Positions 46,699-55,173 of a stretch of DNA of 64,000 nt are shown piece after piece. Source of the DNA: CAZAQV01 sp964487255 (GTDB lineage: Bacteria > Myxococcota_A > Polyangia > Polyangiales > CAZAQV01); NCBI GenBank assembly GCA_964487255.1, contig CAZAQV010000004.1, forward strand, positions 186,001-250,000, in the 5' to 3' direction. The notes beneath the pieces were generated by a model. The model did not search any database, was not told where the DNA came from, and saw nothing but the letters and a program-made list of their open reading frames with translations. Each line of letters starts with the position of its first letter. The stretch's first letter is position 1. The position numbers were made by a program, and so were the translations under genes.

Positions 46699-47313
46699 TT
46701 ATTGCGGGCAGTCGCCTTCGGAAGCCACGGAGACGCCGGCCACGGCTGCGTAACAGGCGTTCGAGTAGTTCTTTCCATCGCAGCCGCAGACAGGGTCCAC
46801 CACGTCTCTGCAGGCGTCTGGTCGAGCCGTGCATTCGCCGCTTGCGCCAGCTTCTCCGCATTGAGCCGCCAAAGAATACTTGCAGTATTCGTCGCGCCTG
46901 CATTTGCGCGCGGTAGAATCGTCACAGGAGCGCCCGCTGATCGCGCCGCTGTCGACCGCCGCGGCGTCGGTGCCCACAGCTGCGTCTGTCGCTGATGACC
47001 AAGCATCGCCGTCCACGGTTGCATCTGTCGCTGACCAAGCATCGCGGTCCACGGTTGCATCTGTCGCTGATGAAGCATCGCTGTCCACGGTTGCATCTGT
47101 CGCTGATGAAGCATCGCGGAGTGTACTTCCGTCTTGAATACGCCCGTCTTGAGTGTTCGCGTTTGCGCTGGTGAGCGCGGAATCCTGCGCAGTAGGGCGC
47201 GCATCCGTCATGGCGGTCGCATCTGGTGAGAAGGGGTTGTTGTCGCTGTTCCCGCAGCCGCCAAGTAGCAGGAGCCCCAACAGGTTCAGGTATATCGTTT
47301 TTTGAGTGATCAT
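46699..47313 (-). CDS. Kazal-domain lipoprotein with a repeated Asp/Ala/Thr linker
   Basis: A 204-residue protein. Signal MITQKTIYLNLLGLLLLGGCG with a good lipobox (LGGC). A linker of about 100 residues contains four copies of a 14-15 residue repeat (SSATDATVDSDA and variants), coded by a DNA repeat at 46979-47118. The C-terminus has CRRDEYCKYS and a Kazal-like module with ACRDVVDPVCGCDGKNYSNA. Kazal modules inhibit serine proteases in other systems; here the role is open. A second protein of this kind is at 52112-52435. Confidence 0.75.
   Translation of the reverse strand: MITQKTIYLNLLGLLLLGGCGNSDNNPFSPDATAMTDARPTAQDSALTSANANTQDGRIQDGSTLRDASSATDATVDSDASSATDATVDRDAWSATDATVDGDAWSSATDAAVGTDAAAVDSGAISGRSCDDSTARKCRRDEYCKYSLAAQCGEAGASGECTARPDACRDVVDPVCGCDGKNYSNACYAAVAGVSVASEGDCPQ
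46979..47118. repeat. Tandem repeat in the linker of the Kazal lipoprotein gene, 42-45 bp unit
   Basis: Four near-identical units of the type GCATCTGTCGCTGATGAAGC plus ATCGC.GTCCACGGTT. Units differ by three bases in length (with or without TGA), so each keeps the frame. They code for the ATDATVD.DA linker. Confidence 0.8.
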
Positions 47314-47355
47314 CAGATTCCCCTTGGTAGGTCTAGCTGATCAATTCGCGTCCGG

Positions 47356-47427
47356 AGGCGACGACCGGATTCGAACCGGTGAATGGAGGTTTTGCAAACC
47401 TCTGCCTTACCACTTGGCCACGTCGCC
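47356..47427 (-). tRNA. tRNA-Cys (GCA)
   Basis: Minus-strand cloverleaf of 72 bases. The acceptor stem is GGCGACG / CGTCGCC, the D arm GCCAAGTGGTAAGGC, and the anticodon arm GAGGT-TTGCAAA-ACCTC with anticodon GCA. The T arm is CCGGTTCGAATCCGG. The discriminator base is T, as is usual for tRNA-Cys. CCA is not encoded. It lies 42 bp downstream, on the same strand and in the opposite coordinate sense, from the hairpin repeat region that begins at 47434. Confidence 0.96.
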
Positions 47428-47433
47428 CGCTGT

Positions 47434-47740
47434 ACTTCTGCCTCTTCGCTAGCCTTTCCCACGAACAGTGATTTTGCAAGTAGCAAAATCAGTTCTGGGG
47501 AAAGAGCGCTCATCGGGGCACTTCTGCCTCTTCGCTAGCAGAGCCAGCCTCTAGAATAGAGCCCACGAACAGTGATTTTGCAAGTCCAAAAGAAGTGAGA
47601 TCGGCAAAGCGGAGGGCGCAGTGTGGTACCACCACAGCGGCGTTCGAGCGGAGCGACAAAATCAGTTCTGGGGAAGAGCGCTCATCGGGGCACTTCTGCC
47701 TCTTCGCTAGCAGAGCCAGCCTCTAGAATAGAGCCCAGTT
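47434..47740. repeat. C-type hairpin repeats upstream of tRNA-Cys, one whole, one interrupted, one truncated
   Basis: Copy 1 (47436-47520) has a strong hairpin at 47454-47504: CTTTCCC, GAAC-ag-TGATTTTGC, loop AAGTA, GCAAAATCAGTTC, then GGGAAAG. It again has a two-base bulge in the 5' arm. Copy 2 (47521-47692) has the same arms, but a 71-base insert (47586-47656) takes the place of the last two loop-side bases. Copy 3 (47693-47740) stops after its first third. Copies 2 and 3 share an extra segment after CTTCGCTAGC (AGAGCCAGCCTCTAGAATAG). The interval 47428-47822 holds no gene that I can support. Confidence 0.8.
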
Positions 47741-47822
47741 TTTGCTGCCCCAAAAAGCGGCGAAAGTGCTGCGCATTCATCGACTGGCAGGGGCGGCGAA
47801 CAAGTGGCATGCTGCGCCCGCA

Positions 47823-48686
47823 ATGACCTCCAATCAGGCAGAAATCGAAGTTTCGTATGACGTCTCCAATGAGTTTTTCCGGCTCTGGCTGGATGACAAC
47901 ATGCACTATACCAGCGCGAGCTTTCTGACCGGGGACGAGACCCTGGAGCAGGCGCAATGGCAGAAGTGCCAGATTCTATACGACTACGCCGAGATGAATC
48001 CCGACAAACTGGTGCTCGATATCGGCTGCGGTTGGGGGGCAAACCTTGAGTTTCTCGACAAGCACAAGGGCACGAAGCGGGTTCATGGTATTTCGCTTTC
48101 ACCCGAGCAGATCAAGTGGTGCAACGATCGCGGCCTCCCCAATACCAAGGCTTGGCTGCAGGACTTCAATACGCTCAACCCCGCGGACGAAGAAAAGTAC
48201 GATGCACTTGTTTCGATCGAGATGATTGACCACATCTGCTCGCCTGAGCAGGCCAATCAGGGGAAGGCTGTCGACCTCTATCGCCAATACTTCAAAAAAT
48301 GTGCGGAGCTGGTCAAGCCAGGCTCCTACTTTGGCTTTCAGGCGATCTTGCGCAATCGTATTCCGCGCACGCGCAAAGACATCGCGGATCTGAAGTTCAC
48401 CGCAGACGTGATCTTCCCGGGTGGCCTCAACCCGCGTCTTGAAGAGCTTACCGCGGCGGTCAACCCCTACTGGGAAATCTGCGAGCTGCGCACGCAGCGG
48501 ACGTCGTACGGCAGAACCACGGCCGAATGGCTTCGCAAGCTGCGCCTCCACGAAGGGACGATTCGCGAGAAATGGGGCGACCAGGTATTCGTCGACTATG
48601 AGCGCTATCTCGACACCTGCGTTCGCGCCTTCGATCAACACTGGTCGTCGGACGTCCAGATGAAACTCCGCCATATCCCGGGCTGA
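47823..48686 (+). CDS. SAM-dependent methyltransferase, cyclopropane-fatty-acid-synthase family
   Basis: A 287-residue protein. VSYDVSNEFFRLWLDDNMHYTS is the CFA/mycolic-acid-methyltransferase start, followed by the SAM motif VLDIGCGWGANLEFL, GISLSPEQIKWC and DHICSPEQ. Enzymes of this family modify unsaturated lipid chains, though some act on small molecules. It is shorter than CfaS (about 380 residues) and lacks its N-terminal domain, as in mycobacterial CmaA. The ATG at 47823 was chosen since the frame upstream enters the repeat. A D-type repeat begins right after the stop codon. Confidence 0.82.
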   Translation: MTSNQAEIEVSYDVSNEFFRLWLDDNMHYTSASFLTGDETLEQAQWQKCQILYDYAEMNPDKLVLDIGCGWGANLEFLDKHKGTKRVHGISLSPEQIKWCNDRGLPNTKAWLQDFNTLNPADEEKYDALVSIEMIDHICSPEQANQGKAVDLYRQYFKKCAELVKPGSYFGFQAILRNRIPRTRKDIADLKFTADVIFPGGLNPRLEELTAAVNPYWEICELRTQRTSYGRTTAEWLRKLRLHEGTIREKWGDQVFVDYERYLDTCVRAFDQHWSSDVQMKLRHIPG

Positions 48687-48787
48687 GATGCATCTCCGGT
48701 GACTGCGTTGTCCCTGCGCTTCCGATGCTCAGCTACCGCAAGTAGCTTCCGCTTCGTTGCTCGCTCCGCCTTGTCCTCGAAGCGCCT
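48687..48787. repeat. D-type repeat, copy 1, directly after the methyltransferase stop codon
   Basis: About 101 bp, starting GATGCATCTCCGG one base after the TGA and ending CGAAGCGCCT. The centre has a hairpin GCTAC-cgcaa-GTAGC, which contains the 9-mer GCAAGTAGC. A second copy lies at 51940-52041 with the same ends. Confidence 0.75.
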
Positions 48788-48846
48788 ACCAGCCCTTTGC
48801 GGGCAGGGCCGTCGGTTCGACGCGGCTACACGGACTTGACCGAAGG

Positions 48847-49208
48847 GTGGCGTACCGTGAAGCGACAGTGCGCTGCAGAGGGTGTGACCTCATCATGCAG
48901 ACCGTTGACCTTGGTCATGAGGGCAGCATCGAAGTGTGCGCGCGCTGTTTGCTGGCCGGGTCGAAGTATTCGACGGGAACTTTGCGCAGATTTGCCTTTC
49001 GCTGAGCGAGCACAAGCTTTTTATTGACCGGTACGGAGAAGGCAGCACCGCTGTGGCACAATGCCCCGCCTGTGGTGCGTTACCAAAGCGCCTCGAGTAC
49101 GAGGAGAGCAGGGTTGAGTTGGCTTTTTGCGACGGATGTGACGCTCTGCTTGTGGGACCGCACGAAGTTTTCGCCATACGGGCGCATCACTTCGCCAAGC
49201 AACCCTGA
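48847..49208 (+). pseudogene. Small zinc-ribbon protein gene with an apparent frameshift
   Basis: One frame, from GTG 48847, codes for VRCRGCDLIMQTVDLGHEGS then IEVCARC and soon stops. A second frame, from about 48936, codes for GRVEVFDGNFAQICLSLSEH, then AQCPACGALPKRLEYEES and LAFCDGCDALLVG, and runs to 49208. The two halves each look like a zinc ribbon (CxxC...CxxC) and would join at the GC-rich GCGCGCGC stretch near 48943-48950, where gain of one GC unit explains the shift. It may be a pseudogene, a sequencing error or a slippage site. No family is recognised. Confidence 0.45.
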
Positions 49209-49271
49209 CGCTTCTTCTTGAGCGGCGACAGAGCCTTACGCGAAGGTCGTGGCTCTGGTAGAACTCGTGCC

Positions 49272-51941
49272 ATGGCAGACAGCTTTTCATCGCGTGCAAC
49301 CATCAAGGTCGACAACCAAGAAATCGATATTTTCCGCCTCGACGCACTGAGTAAGGCCGGCGTGGGCGACGTCGAGACACTGCCGTATTCGATTCGCATC
49401 TTGCTCGAGAACCTGCTCCGCTTCGAAGACGGAAAGACGGTCACGAAAGACGACATTGAGGCGGTTGCGAACTGGGACCCTCAGGCAGAGCCATCGACAG
49501 AGATCGCGTATCGCCCCGCTAGAGTCCTGCTTCAGGATTTTACTGGTGTCCCTGCGGTCGTCGATCTCGCCGCCATGCGTGATGCCTTTGCTCGGATGGG
49601 CGGCGACCCGTCGCGGATCAACCCGCTTCAGCCCGCGGACCTGGTCATCGACCACTCCGTCCAGGTCGACTCCTATGGACTCTTGCGCTCGTTTGAAGAG
49701 AACGTCAAACGCGAGTTTGAACGTAACCACGAGCGCTACCAGTTTCTCAAGTGGGGCCAGCGCGCGTTCCAGAACATGCGCGTCGTGCCCCCCGGTACCG
49801 GCATCGTGCACCAAGTCAACCTCGAGTACCTGGCGCACTCGGTCTTTGTGCGCGAAAAGGACGGCCGTGTTGAGGCGTATCCCGATACCCTCGTCGGGAC
49901 CGACTCGCATACGACCATGATCAACGGGCTCGGCGTCCTGGGCTGGGGCGTGGGCGGCATCGAGGCAGAGGCCGCGATGCTGGGGCAGCCCATTGCGATG
50001 CTGTTGCCACAGGTTGTTGGATTCAAGCTTACGGGTAAACTTCGAGAAGGTGCCACAGCGACCGACGCTGTTCTCACTGTGACGCAGATGCTGCGCGAAC
50101 GAGGCGTGGTCGGAAAGTTCGTCGAGTTCTTCGGTCATGGGCTGAGCGCGCTCACGTTGGCGGATCGCGCGACGCTCGCCAATATGGCCCCTGAATACGG
50201 CGCGACCATGGGCTTTTGTCCCGTTGACGACCAGACGCTCAACTACCTGCGCTTTACAGGCCGCGAAGAGTCGCACGTGAAAATCGTCGAACGCTACCTC
50301 AAGGAGCAGGGGCTGTTTCGTACGGACGATGCGAAAGAACCGCGCTTTACGGATACCCTCGAACTCGATCTTGGCGACGTAGAGCCTTGCATTGCTGGAC
50401 CAAAGCGGCCGCAAGATCGCGTCAACTTAAGCGACTCGAAGCGTGCGTTCATGCACGTGCTCGAAGGGTTCAAGGGAGACAAACGAGACGCGGTCCCGGT
50501 CGAACACAAGGGCGAAAAGTTCGAACTCAAAGACGGCGCGACAGTCATTGCCGCAATCACCAGTTGCACGAATACGTCCAACCCGGCGGTCATGCTGGCG
50601 GCGGGGTTGCTTGCAAGAAACGCAGTGAAGCGGGGGCTTCGCAGTCAGCCTTGGGTCAAGACCAGCCTCGCTCCTGGCTCGCAAGTGGTGACGGAGTATC
50701 TCAAGAAGACCGAGCTGATGGACGACCTTGAAGCGCTTGGCTTCAACCTGGTCGGCTACGGCTGCACGACCTGCATTGGCAACTCGGGGCCACTCGACGA
50801 GCCGATCGCGCAAGCGATCGAAAAGGGCGACCTGGTGGTAGTTTCAGCATTGTCGGGAAATCGAAATTTCGAGGGGCGCGTGAGTCCGATGACCAAGGCC
50901 AACTATCTTGCGTCGCCGCCGCTGGTCGTCGCATATGCGATTGCGGGCCGCATGGATGTCGATTTTCAAAACGACCCCATTGGCCAAGACAAGGATGGCA
51001 AGGACGTGTTCCTCAAAGACATTTGGCCTTCAACGAGCGAGATCAAGTCGGTGATGCATTCGGGCGTGACACGCGAACAGTTCATTGAACGCTACGCAGA
51101 TGTGTTTAAAGGCCCTGAGCAGTGGCGCGCGGTCAACGTCACTGAAAGTGATCGTTTTGACTGGCAAGACAGCTCCACCTACATCCGCAAGCCTACTTTC
51201 TTCGACGATGTTGAAGCGGGTGAGCCGCCTGCACGTGCCGACATTGAGGGCGCGCGTGTGCTCTGCTTGCTCGGTGACAGCGTCACGACCGACCACATTT
51301 CCCCCGCAGGTTCTATCGCAAGCGATTCCCCTGCGGCGCGCTATCTCAAAGAGAAGGGCGTTTCACCGCGAGACTTCAATAGCTATGGTTCGCGTCGCGG
51401 CAACCACGAGGTCATGATGCGTGGCACATTCGCCAATATCCGTCTGCGGAACCTGCTTGCACCCGGCACCGAAGGCGGTGTGACTCGTTATCTTCCAACC
51501 GGAGAGCAGATGAGCATTTTCGATGCCGCGATGAAGTACATCGAAGACGGCACATCGCTTCTGGTCATCGCTGGCAAAGAGTACGGGACCGGTTCGAGCC
51601 GCGACTGGGCGGCAAAGGGGACGTTTCTGCTCGGGGTTAAAGCGGTCATCGCCGAGAGCTACGAGCGTATCCACCGCTCGAATCTAATCGGTATGGGCGT
51701 CCTGCCACTCGAGTTCAAGTCCGGTGAGGGGCGCGAATCGCTGGGACTCACTGGAGAGGAAACGTTCTCCATCCAGGGGATCTCGGGCGGACTGAGGCCC
51801 AAACAGACGCTCAATGTTAGCGCTGGCGACAAGTCGTTCGAGGTCGTTGCGCGCCTCGATACGCCGCAAGAGGTCGAGTACTTTAATCATGGGGGGATCC
51901 TCAACTACGTCCTCCGTTCGATGCATAGCGCCGAAGCCTGA
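49272..51941 (+). CDS. acnA: Aconitate hydratase A
   Basis: An 889-residue protein of the AcnA/IRP type, with the usual length. Examples of matching segments are VLLQDFTGVPAVVDLAAMRDA, NPLQPADLVIDHSVQVD, VGTDSHTTMINGLGVLGWGVG, AITSCTNTSNPAVMLAAG with the first cluster Cys, GYGCTTCIGNSGPL with the other two, and YGTGSSRDWAAKGT in the swivel domain. It interconverts citrate and isocitrate in the TCA cycle. The ATG at 49272 gives the standard N-terminus. A D-type repeat begins at its stop codon. Single gene. Confidence 0.96.
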   Translation: MADSFSSRATIKVDNQEIDIFRLDALSKAGVGDVETLPYSIRILLENLLRFEDGKTVTKDDIEAVANWDPQAEPSTEIAYRPARVLLQDFTGVPAVVDLAAMRDAFARMGGDPSRINPLQPADLVIDHSVQVDSYGLLRSFEENVKREFERNHERYQFLKWGQRAFQNMRVVPPGTGIVHQVNLEYLAHSVFVREKDGRVEAYPDTLVGTDSHTTMINGLGVLGWGVGGIEAEAAMLGQPIAMLLPQVVGFKLTGKLREGATATDAVLTVTQMLRERGVVGKFVEFFGHGLSALTLADRATLANMAPEYGATMGFCPVDDQTLNYLRFTGREESHVKIVERYLKEQGLFRTDDAKEPRFTDTLELDLGDVEPCIAGPKRPQDRVNLSDSKRAFMHVLEGFKGDKRDAVPVEHKGEKFELKDGATVIAAITSCTNTSNPAVMLAAGLLARNAVKRGLRSQPWVKTSLAPGSQVVTEYLKKTELMDDLEALGFNLVGYGCTTCIGNSGPLDEPIAQAIEKGDLVVVSALSGNRNFEGRVSPMTKANYLASPPLVVAYAIAGRMDVDFQNDPIGQDKDGKDVFLKDIWPSTSEIKSVMHSGVTREQFIERYADVFKGPEQWRAVNVTESDRFDWQDSSTYIRKPTFFDDVEAGEPPARADIEGARVLCLLGDSVTTDHISPAGSIASDSPAARYLKEKGVSPRDFNSYGSRRGNHEVMMRGTFANIRLRNLLAPGTEGGVTRYLPTGEQMSIFDAAMKYIEDGTSLLVIAGKEYGTGSSRDWAAKGTFLLGVKAVIAESYERIHRSNLIGMGVLPLEFKSGEGRESLGLTGEETFSIQGISGGLRPKQTLNVSAGDKSFEVVARLDTPQEVEYFNHGGILNYVLRSMHSAEA

Positions 51942-52041
51942 TGCATCTCCGGACTCTGCGTTGTCGCTCCGCTTCCGCTGCTCAGGTACCAGAACGTACC
52001 TTGCGCGGCGGTTCTCACTCCGCCTTGATTCCGAAGCGCCT
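51940..52041. repeat. D-type repeat, copy 2, overlapping the aconitase stop codon
   Basis: About 102 bp, starting GATGCATCTCCGG (its first bases are part of the TGA) and ending CGAAGCGCCT. The central hairpin is GGTAC-cagaac-GTACC. Compared with copy 1 the second stem pair has changed from C-G to G-C, so pairing is kept by a double change. Confidence 0.75.
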
Positions 52042-52111
52042 CATCCCTCGGTTCTCTCGGGGTGCTCGGCTCGGCCTTGAACTCGCCGCGGCTCATGTCG
52101 CTTTCAGCTGC

Positions 52112-52435
52112 ATGCCTCTCATCCTCATTGCGGTTCTTGCGTTGAGCGGGTGTGGAGACGATGAGCCTGCCATGATGGACTCGGATGCGGACGTGGGGTT
52201 CGTGCCGTGTGGCGGTGAGCAGTGCACGTCCGATGAGTACTGTCAGCGACCCGTGGGCTTTTGTGGTACGGCGGGCAATTGCGAGACACGACCTAGCGAG
52301 TGCGTGGATGAACTGCGCCCGGTTTGCGGTTGCGATGGCAAGTCGTACAGCAGTCCGTGCGTCGCCGCGAAGCTCAACCGCAGCGTCGAGAAGAACGGCC
52401 TTTGCAACGAAGATGACACGCCCATCGAGGGGTAG
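52112..52435 (+). CDS. Small Kazal-domain lipoprotein
   Basis: A 107-residue protein. Signal MPLILIAVLALSGC with a canonical lipobox (LSGC), an acidic linker (GDDEPAMMDSDADVG), then CTSDEYCQRP and the Kazal-like module CVDELRPVCGCDGKSYSSP ending NRSVEKNGLC. It is a short relative of the protein at 46699-47313, without the repeat linker. The ATG at 52112 gives the signal peptide. It lies downstream of aconitase and a D-type repeat, and converges with the DUF1501 gene. Confidence 0.75.
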   Translation: MPLILIAVLALSGCGDDEPAMMDSDADVGFVPCGGEQCTSDEYCQRPVGFCGTAGNCETRPSECVDELRPVCGCDGKSYSSPCVAAKLNRSVEKNGLCNEDDTPIEG

Positions 52436-52453
52436 TGACGCTCGTCGGGGGCG

Positions 52454-53974
52454 CTAACGAAGCAAGAACTCGAGCGCACGGCCGTCGGCGACATCGGGAA
52501 ACTGCGTGGCGGTGCTTCGGTCAATGCCAAGCGCGGTGGCGACCGTCATCCACGCGTCCTGGTCGCGAGTGCGCTGGCCTGCCATCGGCGCTCCGGTGGT
52601 GACGTCTGGGGCGTGGGGGACGAAGTTTTCTGGGCGACCGGAATAGTCGCCGTAGTAGCCGCCCTTGATCATACCGCCCGCGAGGATGAGTGTATTCTTG
52701 GCGTCTGGCGTGTCTCCGTAGGAGGCGTCGGCTTTTGGCGAGCGACTGCCGTCCGTCGTGTACATCGCGATGAGCGTGCTATCGAAAAGACTACCAGTTC
52801 CGTGAGGAGTTTCCTTGAGCCTCTGAACGAGCCGGGCAAGCGGGATCGCGGCTTGTTTCGCCATCGTGCGAATGATGTTCTCTGTGCGTGGGGCGTGGAC
52901 GTCGACGTAGTCGAACTCAAGCGATACCGTGCGCACGAGGCCGCCCGCGATGAGCTTATAAGCATAAGCCGTCTGTTCCCAAATCTGCGCTTTGATCGTT
53001 TGGCCGACCTGGTTTGGAACACCGCTGCCCCAAAACTCGGCCTCTGCTTGGTCGAGGGGTAGGGAGATGTTCTTAGGCTCCGAGACATATATTTGGCCCT
53101 GGGCGGATACGAGCTGCCGTTCGTGCTCTGCGCGCGCATTGTCGTGAATGCCACGGCGAATGAGATCGCGTTTGTCCATCCGGGAGAGGATCGCCTGAAG
53201 CGCTGCTGCGTTCCGCTCGCTCAGTACGTTGAGGTCAACTGTCGAGTTCGGGAAAGTGGAGAAGAGTTCGTCCTTCGAGCGGATTCTGTCGATTTCCGCG
53301 TTCGCAAGCCCTGCACCAAAGTGATATGCCGTGTGAATCGAGCGGCTGATCCCTTTGAAGGTGATGCCGTTACGGATACCTGGCGTAATCGCATGCTGGA
53401 CGTGGTTGTGCAGGCATGCTGGCGTCGGCGTGCTGCTGTAGAACGCCTCGTTTCCGCCCGGGAACTTCGAAGGCTTATCGCGCAGCCACATCTCGGTCTT
53501 TCCCGCACCCGAGCCATATTGTCGGCCGGGCGATCGAATCGGGTTGGCGCTTTCGTGGCCGTGAATTTCGCCGAGGGAAGGATTACAAGTGTCGACCATG
53601 GCAATGTGGTCGAGGTGCGGAGCGAGCGCCTGCGAGTCGTCGGTCAGATAGGCGCGATGGTTCTCGTGGTAGACCAATTCGTCGGAACGGTAGTGGAGGG
53701 CGGTTTCCGAAGCGCTGTTGCCGCGCGGTAGCCCTGGATCGGTGGCAAGTGAGGGCGCGACCATGACGTGCGCTTGGTCCCATTGATCGCGCAGGTTGAT
53801 CTCGATGAAGTACGTGGGCGCGATAGCCTGCGCGCGTGCTCTGCCACCGACGAGAGAAACGAGGTCCTGATGTGTGGTCGCGGTCAATCCCAGTGCGGCG
53901 CTTCCGCGCGCAAGCCAGCGCATAAAAGTGCGTCGCTCGACCGGGGAGAGGCGTTCTAGCTCGTGGATTTTCAT
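52454..53974 (-). CDS. Tat-exported DUF1501-like protein
   Basis: A 506-residue protein. The N-terminus has a twin-arginine signal (ERRTFMRWLARGSAALGL). The C-terminal half has TGSLFDSTLIAMYTTDGSRSP, NTLILAGGMIKGGYYGDYSG and QDAWMTVATALGI, which resemble DUF1501 sulfatase-like proteins (DDTLVV..SEFGR and LLAGGGIKGG). Other metal-binding residues are less clear. It is the last gene of a three-gene operon with ATGA overlaps, with two lipoproteins upstream; such sets are frequent in Planctomycetes and Myxococcota. Function unknown. Export would need Tat; a tatA gene is at 63552. Confidence 0.7.
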   Translation of the reverse strand: MKIHELERLSPVERRTFMRWLARGSAALGLTATTHQDLVSLVGGRARAQAIAPTYFIEINLRDQWDQAHVMVAPSLATDPGLPRGNSASETALHYRSDELVYHENHRAYLTDDSQALAPHLDHIAMVDTCNPSLGEIHGHESANPIRSPGRQYGSGAGKTEMWLRDKPSKFPGGNEAFYSSTPTPACLHNHVQHAITPGIRNGITFKGISRSIHTAYHFGAGLANAEIDRIRSKDELFSTFPNSTVDLNVLSERNAAALQAILSRMDKRDLIRRGIHDNARAEHERQLVSAQGQIYVSEPKNISLPLDQAEAEFWGSGVPNQVGQTIKAQIWEQTAYAYKLIAGGLVRTVSLEFDYVDVHAPRTENIIRTMAKQAAIPLARLVQRLKETPHGTGSLFDSTLIAMYTTDGSRSPKADASYGDTPDAKNTLILAGGMIKGGYYGDYSGRPENFVPHAPDVTTGAPMAGQRTRDQDAWMTVATALGIDRSTATQFPDVADGRALEFLLR

Positions 53975-55173
53975 GGTGAGACCTCCATATCCGTCGAAGG
54001 AAGGGACTTGAGGAAGATGTCGATCACGCGCCGTTCTGCAAAAGTGCTGACGACCAGATCGTGAAAGGTGGGCTCGACATTTCGCTCGCTTGCCGTAGCC
54101 GTGATCTTGTCGATCAAGCTCGGAGAAACCGGCTGCTCGGAGTCGACGGAGAATACGGCTTCGAGCAAATGCCGCGACTGACAGGGGATAAAGAGTTCGC
54201 TTTCGGCGACGACTTGCGCGACGCCTGTCAGGTTATCCACGGGCTGACCCAGCATTTGGCTTTGCTCGCTACGCGCTTCTTCGGGCGCCTCCAGATGGGA
54301 GGTCATCAGTCCACCCACTGAGCGGCCAAGCTCTGCCTCGGGCGACTCGTCCTGCAGTCCGGTCGCGTTCTCATGCCATAGACCCGCCTCGTCGAAACGT
54401 ACGAAGGGTTGCGCGTGGAGACTAAACTGCCCGTGACAGTTGTAGCATTCCGAACCGTTGCCAAACCCTGCCTGTGCGCGGGCGTCCTCCTGCTCCTCGG
54501 CCGTTTCGGCGCGGAACAGAACAAGCAGTCGGCTTTTCTCGATGTGCGGTTCTTCGAGCACCGGTAGCGGGTAGGACCTACAGATAAACGCTCCGAGCAT
54601 GGCGCTCGCCCGCGTCAGATTGAAGCGGCCCGCGCGGCTCGCAAGGTAGGCACGCGTCGTCAAGAGGCCGGCGGCGTAAGGCGCGCCCGTGTCACACTCG
54701 ATGGCCTTCCCGGCCGCATCGTAGCACTGGCTTGAAGTGAGGATTTCGCGCCACGGTAGGTGGTTTCGCGTCACCGTGTGCGCGAGATTGCCTGGTAAGT
54801 TGAAGTCGATGTCGCCAGCGGATCCGCCGGTGAAGAGGAGGTTGTCGATAAAGCGTCGAGCAGCGTCAGCGAGGCCTGGTTCGTCGCGCCAGGACTCGAT
54901 CACGGTCGACACGTCGTCGGCTGCCGACAATGCCTCGAGTTCTGTTTGATTGAGTACGCGGCCGATGAGCCAAGGCGCGATGGCGCCGAGATAGACACGT
55001 TGCTCTTCCATGGTTAGCGGTTGGCTGATCTCCTCGGTCCCCTGAGGGGGGGCGTTCGACGTGTCGTTGTTCGGTGTGTCGTTTTCCGAGCTCGACGTCG
55101 GAGGGCCTTGGCTGCAGGCCGCCAAGAGCGCAACCAGCGGCAGTGCGAGCACGGCAAAATTGTTGGTGCTCAT
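53971..55173 (-). CDS. Lipoprotein with one CxxCH haem-binding motif
   Basis: A 400-residue protein. Signal MSTNNFAVLALPLVALLAACS with lipobox LAAC. A linker rich in Ser/Asn/Thr follows. The middle has ECYNCHGQFSLHAQPFVRFD, a c-type haem motif (CYNCH) like those of DUF1588-type proteins. RRFIDNLLFTGGSAGDIDFN and FICRSYPLPVLEEP are not assigned. The ATG at 55173 gives the signal. It overlaps both its operon neighbours by 4 bp. A role in outer-membrane-linked redox or polymer degradation is possible, but not shown. Confidence 0.65.
   Translation of the reverse strand: MSTNNFAVLALPLVALLAACSQGPPTSSSENDTPNNDTSNAPPQGTEEISQPLTMEEQRVYLGAIAPWLIGRVLNQTELEALSAADDVSTVIESWRDEPGLADAARRFIDNLLFTGGSAGDIDFNLPGNLAHTVTRNHLPWREILTSSQCYDAAGKAIECDTGAPYAAGLLTTRAYLASRAGRFNLTRASAMLGAFICRSYPLPVLEEPHIEKSRLLVLFRAETAEEQEDARAQAGFGNGSECYNCHGQFSLHAQPFVRFDEAGLWHENATGLQDESPEAELGRSVGGLMTSHLEAPEEARSEQSQMLGQPVDNLTGVAQVVAESELFIPCQSRHLLEAVFSVDSEQPVSPSLIDKITATASERNVEPTFHDLVVSTFAERRVIDIFLKSLPSTDMEVSP

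Noticed and set aside
47356..47740. tRNA-Cys attachment site with a genomic island
   Set aside because: The nearby repeats do not contain any part of the tRNA sequence, and there is no integrase.
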